Source of the DNA: Peptococcaceae bacterium UBA5752
GTDB taxonomy: Bacteria > Bacillota > Dehalobacteriia > UBA4068
DNA: 64,000 nt
Assembly: GCA_002419055.1 (NCBI GenBank)
Contig: DIFI01000002.1
Span: 1-64,000, forward strand
Reading direction: 5' to 3'
Under the pieces are notes generated by a model. The model worked only from the letters and a program-made list of their open reading frames with translations. It had not been told where the DNA came from and searched no databases. The position numbers and the translations under genes were made by a program. Shown here piece by piece: positions 1 to 8,264 of this stretch (its first letter is position 1; each line of letters starts with the position of its first letter).

Positions 1-24
1 GTAACCGGCATTAATGATAAATAA
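1..24 (+). CDS. C-terminal tail of an upstream gene, probably EF-Tu (partial)
   Basis: The window opens in an unbroken frame of seven codons (VTGINDK) and a TAA stop. EF-Tu proteins end in a V-V-T-x-I motif, and tuf commonly precedes rpsJ in Bacillota, so this is probably the end of tuf. Only seven residues are visible, so the identity is an inference from position. Confidence 0.45.
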   Translation, partial: VTGINDK

Positions 25-31
25 ATCTTAA

Positions 32-149
32 TTGTCGGGCGGGTATTCGCCCGCCCGACAAAACAAACTTAATGCTATGAGGCGGGAGGTTGCTTCGCGG
101 ATGCGCCGCGAGGGTTTTTCCGCTGAGAATTGTCCGTCTTGATACGGGC
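32..149 (+). promoter_or_regulatory. Structured leader upstream of rpsJ (three hairpins)
   Basis: Three inverted repeats lie between the upstream stop codon and the rpsJ ribosome binding site: 32-43 with 50-61 (12 bp, perfect), 95-100 with 106-111 (TCGCGG/CCGCGA, followed by GGGTTTTT), and 132-137 with 144-149 just before the GAGGAGG. The first has no T-run on either strand, so it is not a classic terminator. The second with its T5 looks terminator-like. An S10-operon autoregulatory leader is plausible but unproven. Confidence 0.4.
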
Positions 150-166
150 GAAGAGGAGGTTAAAAA

Positions 167-475
167 ATGGCACAAGAAAAAATTCGCATTAGATTAAAAG
201 CGTATGATCACAGACTTTTGGATCAATCCGCAATGAAAATTGTGGAAGCTGCCAAGAGAACCGGTGCTTTGGTATCCGGCCCTGTGCCGCTGCCGTCCGA
301 AAAAAACATCTACACAATTTTACGTTCGCCTCATGTCAATAAAGACTCGCGTGAGCAATTTGAGATGAGAACCCACAAACGCCTGATAGATATACTTGAA
401 GCTACTCCCAAAACCATGGATTCATTGATGCGTTTGGATCTGCCGGCGGGTGTGGATATTGAAATCAAGCTGTAG
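167..475 (+). CDS. rpsJ: 30S ribosomal protein S10
   Basis: At 102 residues it has the usual S10 length. The N-terminal IRIRLKAYDHRLLDQSA and the internal SPHVNKDSREQFE are typical of the family. S10 sits in the 30S head and also serves as NusE in antitermination complexes. The ATG follows GAGGAGG with a good spacer. It is the first gene of the S10-spc-alpha run. Confidence 0.98.
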   Translation: MAQEKIRIRLKAYDHRLLDQSAMKIVEAAKRTGALVSGPVPLPSEKNIYTILRSPHVNKDSREQFEMRTHKRLIDILEATPKTMDSLMRLDLPAGVDIEIKL

Positions 476-566
476 CGTTTGTTGATGATATGTCGCTAAA
501 GCGGCTTTGTAAGTGGCTTTCGTCCGAAGAAATATGACGAAAGATAATGAAACGGAGGTGCGAGCT

Positions 567-1196
567 ATGCCGAAAGCATTACTCGGCAAGAAGCTGGGAA
601 TGACACAAATATTCAACGCTGAAGGAAAAATCGTTCCAGTAACGGTTATTGGCGCCGGTCCTTGTGTGATTGCCCAAGTTAAAACAATGGAAAAGGACGG
701 CTATCAGGCCGTACAAATAGGTTTTGGTGATATTAAACCTGTAAATGTTAATAAGCCTTTGGCTGGACATTGTAAAGCGGTTGGCATCAGTCCTGTTCGC
801 TGGTTTAAAGAAGTAAAAGTTGATGATGCAGCAGCTTTCAAATCCGGTGAATCGGTGGCCGTAGATATTTTCGCCGAAGGTGATAAAATTGATATCTCCG
901 GTGTGTCCAAAGGCAAAGGTTTTGCCGGCACTATTAAAAGATGGAATGACAGTCGCGGACCGATGAGCCATGGTTCCAAATGCCATCGTCGTCCAGCTAC
1001 CACCGGCGCTAAGGGGCCAGCCCGTGTATTTAAGGGCAAACATTCTCCCGGAAGAATGGGTGGAGAAAAGGTTACGGTACAGAATCTGGAAATAGTGAGA
1101 GTTGATACCGAACGCAATCTATTGTTGGTCAAGGGCGCTGTTCCCGGACCCAAAAACGGCCTGCTCATAATTAAGAGCGCCTGCAAACTTGCGTAA
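567..1196 (+). CDS. rplC: 50S ribosomal protein L3
   Basis: 209 residues beginning MPKALLGKKLGMTQIF, the standard L3 start. The ATG at 567 is chosen over an in-frame start at 513 because GGAGGTG lies 7 nt before it and family members begin here. The central loop that reaches toward the peptidyl-transferase centre (RGPMSHGSKCHR, PGRMGGEKVTVQ) is present. L3 helps start 23S rRNA folding. Confidence 0.98.
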   Translation: MPKALLGKKLGMTQIFNAEGKIVPVTVIGAGPCVIAQVKTMEKDGYQAVQIGFGDIKPVNVNKPLAGHCKAVGISPVRWFKEVKVDDAAAFKSGESVAVDIFAEGDKIDISGVSKGKGFAGTIKRWNDSRGPMSHGSKCHRRPATTGAKGPARVFKGKHSPGRMGGEKVTVQNLEIVRVDTERNLLLVKGAVPGPKNGLLIIKSACKLA

Positions 1197-1218
1197 GCGG
1201 TGAGAAAGGGTGACAATC

Positions 1219-1839
1219 ATGACTAAAGTAGCTTTATACAATAAAGAAGGCGCCTCAATCGGCGAAATAGAATTGAATAGTGCTATTTTCAATAGCCAGA
1301 TCAATGTGCCTGTGATGCATCAAGCAGTACGGATCTATCTCAATTCACAACGCTCCGGCACCCATAGCACCAAAAACCGCAGTATGGTTTCCGGCGGCGG
1401 CAGAAAACCTTGGCGGCAAAAAGGTACAGGTAGGGCTAGTTTCGGTTCCAGCCGTAATCCGGTTTGGCGTGGCGGCGGCGTGGCCTTTGGTCCATCGCCT
1501 CGTTCATATTCGTTCGTGATGCCTAAAAAAATGCGTCGAATTGCCTTGCTATCAGCATTATCTTCAAAGCTGGCCGATGGCGATATTGTTATAATTGATG
1601 ATTTGAAATTCGAAAAGCCAAAGACTGCAGAAATGGCTAAAATCTTGAATAATCTTAAAGCCCCCAATGCTTTAGTAGTATTAGAAAAAGATAACGAATT
1701 TGCATCTATTGCAGCGCGAAATATCCCCAGCGTCAATACGGCTGAATATGATTCGTTGAATACCTACAAGGTTTTATATAACAAAAAATTAGTTTTTACA
1801 AAAGAAGCACTTGCTTCTTTAGAGGAGGTGCTGGCATAA
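1219..1839 (+). CDS. rplD: 50S ribosomal protein L4
   Basis: 206 residues, L4/L1e family. The extended basic loop GGGRKPWRQKGTGRAS that lines the exit tunnel is intact. ATG 1219 sits 8 nt after AAAGGG and is preferred to the GTG at 1210. Its stop shares one base with the rplW start, implying translational coupling. In enterobacteria L4 represses its own operon; whether it does so here cannot be seen. Confidence 0.97.
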   Translation: MTKVALYNKEGASIGEIELNSAIFNSQINVPVMHQAVRIYLNSQRSGTHSTKNRSMVSGGGRKPWRQKGTGRASFGSSRNPVWRGGGVAFGPSPRSYSFVMPKKMRRIALLSALSSKLADGDIVIIDDLKFEKPKTAEMAKILNNLKAPNALVVLEKDNEFASIAARNIPSVNTAEYDSLNTYKVLYNKKLVFTKEALASLEEVLA

Positions 1840-2129
1840 TGCGTGATCCTCATCAAGTATTAATTAAGCCGATGGTCTCAGAGAAGTCCACGGCTTTGAT
1901 GGAAGAAAACAAATATTCATTTATTGTTGACAAGGATGCCAACAAAATTGAGATTAAACATGCCGTTGAATCATTGTTTAAGGTCAAGGTACTCAATGTA
2001 ACTACGAGAATTATCAAAGGTAAAGTTAAGAGAATGGGCAAAAGCGAAGGTAAACGTTCCGATGTAAAAAAAGCTATTGTCACTTTAGCTGCCAATGATA
2101 AGATCGAGATATTCTCCAGCATTCAATAA
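1839..2129 (+). CDS. rplW: 50S ribosomal protein L23
   Basis: 96 residues, starting in the last base of the rplD stop. The opening (PHQVLIKPMVSEKSTALME) and the loop with VTTRIIKGKVKRMG are typical of L23. L23 is at the tunnel exit and is the docking site for trigger factor and SRP. Confidence 0.97.
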   Translation: MRDPHQVLIKPMVSEKSTALMEENKYSFIVDKDANKIEIKHAVESLFKVKVLNVTTRIIKGKVKRMGKSEGKRSDVKKAIVTLAANDKIEIFSSIQ

Positions 2130-2151
2130 GCCTGGCAAAGGAGGAAAATAA

Positions 2152-2982
2152 ATGGGAATTAAAAAATATCAGCCCACTTCTCCCGGACGCCGGGGCATGA
2201 CAGTTTCCACATTTGAGGAAATTACTACGGCAGTTCCGGAAAAATCCCTGTTACAACCATTAAAAGGACGCGGTGGTCGTAATAATGAGGGTCATTTGAC
2301 TACCCGCCATCAAGGCGGCGGTCATAAGCAAATGTACCGCATTATTGATTTTAAGAGAACTAAGGATGCAATTCCGGCCAAAGTTGCTTCGATCGAATAT
2401 GATCCTTGCCGGACCGCAAATATTGCGCTTTTAAACTATGCCGATGGCGAAAAGCGATATATCCTTGCTCCTTACGGCGTTAAGGTCGGAGATGTCTTAT
2501 ATTCCGGTACAGGCTCCGACATCAAACCCGGCAATGCGTTGCAGTTATCAGAAATACCGGTAGGTACTATCGTTCATAATGTCGAGCTGCGCCCTGGTCT
2601 CGGTGGCCAGTTGGCTCGCAGCGCGGGCACTTCCATTCAGCTGATGGCAAAAGAAGGCAAATATGTGACACTGCGTATGCCTTCAGGTGAAATGCGTATG
2701 GTGCTTGGTAATTGCCGTGCTACGATCGGTCAAGTTGGTAATATTGATCAAGAAAACATTAATATCGGTAAAGCCGGACGCAGCCGTTGGCTTGGCATTC
2801 GTCCTGCAAACCGTGGTGTTGTTATGAATCCTTGCGATCATCCGCATGGCGGCGGTGAAGGCCGCAGTCCGGTTGGCCGCAACCCGGTCACGCCTTGGGG
2901 CAAACCGGCATTGGGTGCTAAGACCAGGAACAAAAAGAAAGCGTCTTCTCGGATGATTATCAAGAGGCGCGGTAAAAAATAA
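2152..2982 (+). CDS. rplB: 50S ribosomal protein L2
   Basis: 276 residues, full family length. It carries the RNA-binding core and the C-terminal GVVMNPCDHPHGGGEGR motif, whose histidine is linked to peptidyl-transferase function, followed by a basic tail ending in KRRGKK. Preceded by GGAGG. Confidence 0.98.
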   Translation: MGIKKYQPTSPGRRGMTVSTFEEITTAVPEKSLLQPLKGRGGRNNEGHLTTRHQGGGHKQMYRIIDFKRTKDAIPAKVASIEYDPCRTANIALLNYADGEKRYILAPYGVKVGDVLYSGTGSDIKPGNALQLSEIPVGTIVHNVELRPGLGGQLARSAGTSIQLMAKEGKYVTLRMPSGEMRMVLGNCRATIGQVGNIDQENINIGKAGRSRWLGIRPANRGVVMNPCDHPHGGGEGRSPVGRNPVTPWGKPALGAKTRNKKKASSRMIIKRRGKK

Positions 2983-3024
2983 TTAGCGGCGCAATGCCGA
3001 GGATTGAAGGGAGGAATAGCCTGC

Positions 3025-3309
3025 ATGAGCAGATCTATAAAAAAAGGTCCTTATTGTCAAGAAAGATTGTTCGCACGTATTGAACAATTGAACGATTCCG
3101 GCGATAAGAAGGTATTGAAGACGTGGTCTCGCAGCTCTACTATATTCCCGCAAATGGTGGGACATACCATTGCTGTGCATGACGGCAGAAAACATGTGCC
3201 GATTTATATAACTGAAGATATGGTTGGTCATAAACTTGGGGAGTTTGCTCCCACCCGTCTGTTCCGCGGCCACGGTTCTCATACCGAGAGATCGACGGCT
3301 TTGAAATAG
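3025..3309 (+). CDS. rpsS: 30S ribosomal protein S19
   Basis: 94 residues starting MSRSIKKGPY, the family start. ATG 3025 follows GGAGGAATAGCCTGC; an in-frame extension to 3004 is rejected because it would include the SD. The motifs WSRSSTIFPQMVGHTIAVHDG and GHKLGEFAPTR (split here) are S19 signatures. It contacts S13 in the 30S head. Confidence 0.97.
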   Translation: MSRSIKKGPYCQERLFARIEQLNDSGDKKVLKTWSRSSTIFPQMVGHTIAVHDGRKHVPIYITEDMVGHKLGEFAPTRLFRGHGSHTERSTALK

Positions 3310-3335
3310 CCGGCAAAGTGAGAGGAGGAAGTGTT

Positions 3336-3677
3336 TTGGAAGCTAAAGCAGTAGCCAAATATATCCGTATCTCCCCGAGAAAATCACGTTTGGTCATTGA
3401 TCTGATTCGGGGGAAAAAGGTTAATCAAGCAGAGGCAATTTTAAAGTTTACGCCTAATAGACCGGCGGAATCTATTATTAAAGTATTGCAGTCTGCTGTT
3501 GCTAATGCTGAGAACAACTTAAATCTCAGCAAGGATGAATTGATTGTAACTAAGGCTTTCATCGATGAAGGCCCGAGACTTAAGCGCTTTAAACCGCGCG
3601 CTCATGGGCGGGCGGACAAAATGGTGCATAGAACGAGCCATATAACCGTAGTGGTTGGCACGAGAGAGGAGGTTTAA
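3336..3677 (+). CDS. rplV: 50S ribosomal protein L22
   Basis: 113 residues. The start is taken as TTG 3336 (MEAKAVAKYIRISPRKSR), 8 nt after AGGAGG 3322-3327; an upstream in-frame GTG overlaps the SD. The KPRAHGRADKMVHRTSHI segment corresponds to the tunnel-lining hairpin. It ends 3 nt before rpsC. Confidence 0.95.
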   Translation: MEAKAVAKYIRISPRKSRLVIDLIRGKKVNQAEAILKFTPNRPAESIIKVLQSAVANAENNLNLSKDELIVTKAFIDEGPRLKRFKPRAHGRADKMVHRTSHITVVVGTREEV

Positions 3678-3680
3678 AGC

Positions 3681-4358
3681 GTGGGACAAAAGGTTAATCC
3701 AAAAGGATTTAGAGTAGGCGTTATCAATGATTGGGATGCCCGCTGGTATGCAAACAATAAAGATTTTAAAGATTTGCTTTACGAGGATTATCTTCTGCGT
3801 AAGCACGTAAAAGCTAAATTATACGCCTCCGGTGTATCAAAAGTTGATATCGAACGCGCCTCTTCCCGTGTGACAATTAATGTTTTTACCGCTAAACCCG
3901 GTATTGTTATCGGACGTGGCGGTCAGGAAGTTGAGACGCTACGTAAAGAATTAGAAAAGATGAGCGGCAAAAAGGTTGCTGTAAATATTACTGAAGTTAA
4001 GCATCCTGATCTCGATGCTCAATTAGTAGCTGAGAATGTTGCTGCTTCTTTGGAAAAACGTATTGCATTTAGAAGAGCTATGAAACAAACCGTCGGTCGT
4101 ACCATGAGAATGGGTGCGCAGGGCGTCAAAATTATGTGTGCCGGCCGTTTGGCAGGTGCAGAAATCGCCCGTACCGAGTGGTATGCGGAAGGTAAAGTGC
4201 CTCTGCATACACTGCGGGCTAATATTGATTACGGTTTTGCTGAAGCCAATACCGCTTATGGTAAAATCGGCGTTAAGGTTTGGATTTATAAAGGTGAGAT
4301 ATTGCCGCGAAAGGCAGTCAAGCCTGTGCAAGTAAAAGCTGTGGAGGAGGGCGAGTAA
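3681..4358 (+). CDS. rpsC: 30S ribosomal protein S3
   Basis: 225 residues with a GTG start after GAGGAGG. The KH domain motif GIVIGRGGQEVETLRKEL and the C-terminal domain with GRLAGAEIARTEWY and GKVPLHTLRANIDYG are present. S3 forms part of the mRNA entry helicase of the 30S subunit. rplP starts at the next base. Confidence 0.98.
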   Translation: MGQKVNPKGFRVGVINDWDARWYANNKDFKDLLYEDYLLRKHVKAKLYASGVSKVDIERASSRVTINVFTAKPGIVIGRGGQEVETLRKELEKMSGKKVAVNITEVKHPDLDAQLVAENVAASLEKRIAFRRAMKQTVGRTMRMGAQGVKIMCAGRLAGAEIARTEWYAEGKVPLHTLRANIDYGFAEANTAYGKIGVKVWIYKGEILPRKAVKPVQVKAVEEGE

Positions 4359-4793
4359 ATGTTATTACCTAAGAGAGTTAAATATCGCCGCCAACACCGT
4401 GGCAGAATGAAGGGTGCTGCTCATAAGGGCAATCAAGTCACTTACGGCGAATATGGCCTGCAGGCGTTGGAATGCGGCTGGATTACCAGCCGTCAGATTG
4501 AAGCCGCTCGTATTGCTATGACCCGTTATATTAAGCGCGGTGGTCAAGTTTGGATTAAGATATTCCCTCATAAACCCGTTACCGAGAAACCGGCAGAAAC
4601 TCGTATGGGATCCGGTAAAGGATCTCCTGAATACTGGGTAGCAGTTGTAAAACCGGGTCGGGTAATGTTTGAAATCGCTGGTGTACCGGAAGATTTGGCC
4701 AAGGAGGCTATCCGTTTGGCGCAGCACAAGCTGCCGATTAAAACCCGCTTTGTTAAAAGGGAAGAAACGGAGGCGGAAATTAATGAAATCTAA
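4359..4793 (+). CDS. rplP: 50S ribosomal protein L16
   Basis: 144 residues beginning MLLPKRVKYRRQHRG, a near-invariant L16 N-terminus. The conserved KPAETRMGSGKGSPEYWVA segment is present. The end overlaps the rpmC start by 11 nt. L16 organises the 23S rRNA around the A-site tRNA. Confidence 0.98.
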   Translation: MLLPKRVKYRRQHRGRMKGAAHKGNQVTYGEYGLQALECGWITSRQIEAARIAMTRYIKRGGQVWIKIFPHKPVTEKPAETRMGSGKGSPEYWVAVVKPGRVMFEIAGVPEDLAKEAIRLAQHKLPIKTRFVKREETEAEINEI

Positions 4794-4983
4794 AGATATT
4801 CATAACCTCACTTATGATGAATTAGTAGCTAAAGAAGGCGAACTAAAGGCTGAACTATTTAACTTGCGTTTTCGTTTAGCAACCGGCCAGTTGGATAATC
4901 CGATGACCATTAAGGCCGTTAAAAAGGACATGGCAAGAGTGAAAACCTTTATTCGTCAAAAAGATTTAGAGAAAGCCCAATAG
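4783..4983 (+). CDS. rpmC: 50S ribosomal protein L29
   Basis: 66 residues starting MKSKDIHNLTYDEL. ATG 4783 lies inside the end of rplP and follows AAACGGAGG, which is part of rplP coding sequence; an in-frame extension to 4669 is a shadow. ELFNLRFRLATGQLDNP is the L29 signature. Confidence 0.96.
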   Translation: MKSKDIHNLTYDELVAKEGELKAELFNLRFRLATGQLDNPMTIKAVKKDMARVKTFIRQKDLEKAQ

Positions 4984-5012
4984 CTTTTCGTTTATGAAAG
5001 GAGGCAGGCAAA

Positions 5013-5276
5013 TTGGTAGAAAGAAATTCTCGCAAAAGCCGTATCGGTATTGTTACCAGTGATAAAATGGACAAAACCGTGGTCGTAAAAGTTGAATCAA
5101 GAGTGCGTCACCCGCTTTATGGCAAAATTGTTACTTCGAGCCAAAAGTATAAGGCGCATGATGAAAATAATGAAGCTAGGATTGGCGATAAGGTGTTAAT
5201 CGCGGAAACCAGACCTCTTTCCAAGGAAAAGCGCTGGCGGTTAGTGGAAATATTGGAAAAGGCACCTATCGTATAA
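5013..5276 (+). CDS. rpsQ: 30S ribosomal protein S17
   Basis: 87 residues, TTG start at 5013 after AAAGGAGGC. The OB-fold motif KMDKTVVVKVESRVRHPLYGK and the block GDKVLIAETRPLSKEKRW are characteristic. Confidence 0.97.
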   Translation: MVERNSRKSRIGIVTSDKMDKTVVVKVESRVRHPLYGKIVTSSQKYKAHDENNEARIGDKVLIAETRPLSKEKRWRLVEILEKAPIV

Positions 5277-5325
5277 ACGAATAAGTTTATAGGTAAATTC
5301 AAGTATGAGAAAGGGGGAGGCTTAA

Positions 5326-5694
5326 ATGATACAGGCCGAAACCAGACTAAAAGTTGGCGACAATACTGGCGCTAAAGAACTGCTTTGTATCAAAGTGCTG
5401 GGCGGTTCACGCCGTAAATATGCTACCGTGGGCGATGTGATTATCTGTTCCGTCAAGGAGGCAAGCCCCGGTGGAGTAGTTAAAAAGGGCGATGTTGTGC
5501 GTGCTGTCGTAGTACGTGTCAAAAAAGAGATTCGCCGTGCGGACGGCTCTTATATCCGCTTTGATGAAAATTCCGGAGTAATTATCAACGAAGCGGGCCA
5601 GCCAAGAGGCACCCGTATATTCGGGCCGGTTGCCAGAGAATTGAGAGATAAAAACTTCATGAAAATAGTCTCTCTGGCTCCCGAAGTGCTTTAG
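5326..5694 (+). CDS. rplN: 50S ribosomal protein L14
   Basis: 122 residues, exactly the usual L14 length. It begins MIQAETRLKVGDNTGAKEL and ends FMKIVSLAPEVL. L14 lies at the subunit interface (bridge B8) and is the docking site of RsfS-type silencing factors. Preceded by AAAGGGGGAGG. Confidence 0.98.
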   Translation: MIQAETRLKVGDNTGAKELLCIKVLGGSRRKYATVGDVIICSVKEASPGGVVKKGDVVRAVVVRVKKEIRRADGSYIRFDENSGVIINEAGQPRGTRIFGPVARELRDKNFMKIVSLAPEVL

Positions 5695-5708
5695 GCGGAG
5701 GTGTAGAA

Positions 5709-6053
5709 ATGATTAAAAAGATTGTAAAGGCAAAGAAGATGCATGTTAAAAAAGGCGATACTGTTGTTGTAATTACCGGTAAAGACGCTGGTAAAAAGGG
5801 TAAAATTATCGCTGTTGTACCTAAAGCCGGTAAGGTTTTTGTTGATAAGGTCAATCTTGTCAGCCGTCATACCAAGCCTACTCAAGGTGCGCCTCAAGGT
5901 GGTATTATTAAAAAGGAAGCTGCATTGGACAGCTCCAATGTAATGCTTTTTTGCAATAAATGCGATAAAGGTATCCGCGTCAGTAAAAAAATACTGGCCG
6001 ATGGCACTAAAGTACGCGTTTGCCCAGTATGTGGCGCAGAATTTGACAAATAA
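5709..6053 (+). CDS. rplX: 50S ribosomal protein L24, zinc-ribbon form
   Basis: 114 residues. An N-terminal KOW domain (KGDTVVVITGKDAGKKGKI) is followed by CNKCDKG and CPVCGAE in the C-terminal third, a four-cysteine ribbon present in some Clostridial L24 proteins and absent from E. coli L24. L24 starts 50S assembly near the tunnel exit. Confidence 0.96.
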   Translation: MIKKIVKAKKMHVKKGDTVVVITGKDAGKKGKIIAVVPKAGKVFVDKVNLVSRHTKPTQGAPQGGIIKKEAALDSSNVMLFCNKCDKGIRVSKKILADGTKVRVCPVCGAEFDK

Positions 6054-6074
6054 CAAGGGGAAGGAGGAGTCTTT

Positions 6075-6617
6075 ATGGCAAGGCTCAGAGATCGTTATAA
6101 TCAAGAAATCCGGTCTCAATTGAAAGACACTTTTAATTACGGCAACCCGATGCAAATCCCGCGTCTTGAAAAAGTCGTGATTAATATTGGCATGGGCGAA
6201 GCTATCCAAAACCCCAAAGCGTTGGATGCCGCTGTTCATGATTTGACAATTATTTCTGGTCAAAAACCCATCATTACCAAAGCCAAAAAGTCTATCGCCG
6301 CTTTTAAGCTGCGTCAAGGCATGTCTATCGGTTGCAAAGTTACTTTGCGCGGAGATAGAATGTATGAATTCGTCGATAAGCTTATTTCGGCGTCCATCCC
6401 TCGTATTCGTGACTTCAAAGGAGTATCAACCAAGGCTTTTGATGGTCGCGGCAACTATACATTGGGGTTGAAAGAGCAGCTTATTTTCCCAGAAATCGAG
6501 TACGACAAGATTGATAGAATTCGCGGCATGGAAGTAGCTTTTGTTACATCCGCCCAAACTGATGAAGAATGTAAGGAATTGTTACGGCTGATGGGTATGC
6601 CATTTGCCGATAAGTAA
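6075..6617 (+). CDS. rplE: 50S ribosomal protein L5
   Basis: 180 residues. The signatures IPRLEKVVINIGMGEA, LRQGMSIGCKVTLRG and IRDFKGVSTKAFDGRGNY are present. L5 binds 5S rRNA in the central protuberance. Confidence 0.98.
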   Translation: MARLRDRYNQEIRSQLKDTFNYGNPMQIPRLEKVVINIGMGEAIQNPKALDAAVHDLTIISGQKPIITKAKKSIAAFKLRQGMSIGCKVTLRGDRMYEFVDKLISASIPRIRDFKGVSTKAFDGRGNYTLGLKEQLIFPEIEYDKIDRIRGMEVAFVTSAQTDEECKELLRLMGMPFADK

Positions 6618-6631
6618 GAGGAGGGAAATTT

Positions 6632-6817
6632 GTGGCTAAAACTTCTATGCTGATCAAGCAAAAGCGGACTCCCAAGTATAGCGTTAGAGGATACAACCGC
6701 TGCAGTATTTGTGGCCGTCCTCATGGTTATATGCGTAAATTCGGCATTTGCCGTATTTGTTTCCGCAATCTTGCTTATAAAGGAGAAATCCCCGGAATTA
6801 CCAAATCAAGCTGGTAA
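6632..6817 (+). CDS. rpsN: 30S ribosomal protein S14, zinc-binding type
   Basis: 61 residues, the short type-Z S14. GTG start after GAGGAGGG. Two CxxC pairs, CSICGRP and CRICF, form the zinc site that long S14 forms lack. Confidence 0.97.
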   Translation: MAKTSMLIKQKRTPKYSVRGYNRCSICGRPHGYMRKFGICRICFRNLAYKGEIPGITKSSW

Positions 6818-6847
6818 TATTCGGACTTTGGAAGGAGGTTATTCCCT

Positions 6848-7246
6848 ATGGTTGTCACTGATCCGATTGCCGATTTCTTGACCAGAATCCGCAATGCCAA
6901 TATGATGTACATGGATAAGGTGGAAATACCCGCATCCAAGACAAAAATGGCTCTGGCGAATATTCTCAAGGATGAAGGCTTTATCAAGGATGTAGAGTAT
7001 ATAGAAGATGGCAAACAGGGCATTATCCGGCTTTATCTTAAATATAGCGGCGGAAAGGCGCGGGTTATCAGCGGTCTGAAGAGAATATCCCGTCCCGGTC
7101 TACGCGTATATGCGAGAAAAGATGAGCTGCCAAAGGTTTTAGGTGGCTTAGGCATTGCTGTTGTTTCCACGTCAAATGGTCTGATGACAGACAAAAACGC
7201 GCGTAAACAAGGATTGGGCGGAGAAGTTCTCTGCTATATCTGGTAA
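6848..7246 (+). CDS. rpsH: 30S ribosomal protein S8
   Basis: 132 residues beginning MVVTDPIADFLTRIRNAN; the C-terminal block VSTSNGLMTDKNARKQGLGG is the 16S rRNA-binding signature. In E. coli S8 represses the spc operon; no matching operator was identified here. Confidence 0.98.
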   Translation: MVVTDPIADFLTRIRNANMMYMDKVEIPASKTKMALANILKDEGFIKDVEYIEDGKQGIIRLYLKYSGGKARVISGLKRISRPGLRVYARKDELPKVLGGLGIAVVSTSNGLMTDKNARKQGLGGEVLCYIW

Positions 7247-7282
7247 TACGCTATCCGCTAAGTTTCTTTAGGAGGTGTAAGC

Positions 7283-7825
7283 ATGTCCCGTATTGGTAGA
7301 ATGCCTATCAGTATACCTGATGGTGTTTCAATAAATATTGATGGAAATTCTGTTTTAGTCAAAGGCCCCAAAGGTACATTGGCAAAAGAGTTTTCACCTT
7401 TAATTACCATAAGTCAGGAAGACAGCAAGCTTAATGTCTGCCGCAGCGGAGATAGCCCGCAAGAGCGTTCTTTGCATGGTTTGACCAGAGCATTGCTGGC
7501 GAATATGGTTGTTGGTGTTACTAAAGGCTTCGAAAAGAAGCTGATTTTGGTCGGCGTCGGTTATCGTGCAGCGATGCAAGGGGCTAAACTGGTATTAACT
7601 GTTGGTAAATCTCATCCTGTTGAGATGGATCCCGGTCAAGATTTAGCTGTTGTGGTTCCGCAGCCGAATTCTATTGTCATCAGCGGCATTGATAAAGAGA
7701 AAGTTGGGGCTTTTGCCGCTCAAGTGCGTGAAGTCCGTCCGCCGGAACCCTACAAGGGCAAAGGTATTAAGTATGCTGATGAAACGATTAAGCGTAAAGC
7801 CGGTAAAGCCGGCGTGAAGAAATAA
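7283..7825 (+). CDS. rplF: 50S ribosomal protein L6
   Basis: 180 residues with the duplicated L6 fold. It begins MSRIGRMPISIPDGV, and the C-terminal PEPYKGKGIKYADE motif is intact. L6 sits near the factor-binding centre. Confidence 0.98.
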   Translation: MSRIGRMPISIPDGVSINIDGNSVLVKGPKGTLAKEFSPLITISQEDSKLNVCRSGDSPQERSLHGLTRALLANMVVGVTKGFEKKLILVGVGYRAAMQGAKLVLTVGKSHPVEMDPGQDLAVVVPQPNSIVISGIDKEKVGAFAAQVREVRPPEPYKGKGIKYADETIKRKAGKAGVKK

Positions 7826-7829
7826 GTCA

Positions 7830-7869
7830 CTGCCGTAAAAAAGAAGGATATAATCTTCTTCAGCGGTAG
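7830..7869 (+). promoter_or_regulatory. Imperfect hairpin between rplF and rplR
   Basis: CTGCCG at 7830-7835 pairs with CGGTAG at 7864-7869 (one G-U), and an inner AGAAGGAT at 7842-7849 pairs imperfectly with AATCTTCT at 7853-7860. It occupies most of the 59-nt gap, unusually long for this operon, and ends just before the rplR SD. No T-run follows. It could be a processing or translational control site. Confidence 0.35.
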
Positions 7870-7884
7870 AAAGGAGCGCTAATA

Positions 7885-8247
7885 ATGTACAAACGGATTG
7901 ATCGTAAGGCTATCAAAGCTAAAAAGCATTATCGGATTCGTAAGAACATTTCCGGTTCTGCAGATTGCCCGCGTTTGGTGGTCTATCGAAGTAACAAGCA
8001 TATATATGCCCAGTTAATCGATGATGTTAAAGGTGTTACTCTAGCTGCGGCCTCCACTTTGGAGGGAGCGTGCAAGGATATCTACGGCGGAAATGCTGCG
8101 TCTGCAGAGCAAACCGGCAAATTATTGGCCGAGAAGGCAGCTGCTGCCGGTATAAAATGTGCTGTATTTGACAGAGGCGGTTTGCTGTATCATGGTCGCA
8201 TTGCCGCTTTAGCGGAAGGCGCCAGGAAAGGCGGCCTGCAATTTTAG
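7885..8247 (+). CDS. rplR: 50S ribosomal protein L18
   Basis: 120 residues. The motifs PRLVVYRSNKHIYAQLIDD and FDRGGLLYHGRIAALAEGAR identify L18, which binds 5S rRNA with L5 and L25. Preceded by AAAGGAG. Confidence 0.98.
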   Translation: MYKRIDRKAIKAKKHYRIRKNISGSADCPRLVVYRSNKHIYAQLIDDVKGVTLAAASTLEGACKDIYGGNAASAEQTGKLLAEKAAAAGIKCAVFDRGGLLYHGRIAALAEGARKGGLQF

Positions 8248-8264
8248 GCGAAGGAGGTTAAGCA

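Noticed and set aside
32..61. Strong inverted repeat as a terminator of the upstream gene
   Set aside because: No T-run on either side; it is kept as a leader hairpin instead.
579..1043. 154-codon minus-strand frame across rplC
   Set aside because: Antisense shadow of a conserved gene with no SD or recognisable product.
5691..6317. 208-codon minus-strand frame across rplX and rplE
   Set aside because: Long but lies wholly over two conserved genes; composition reflects their codon bias.
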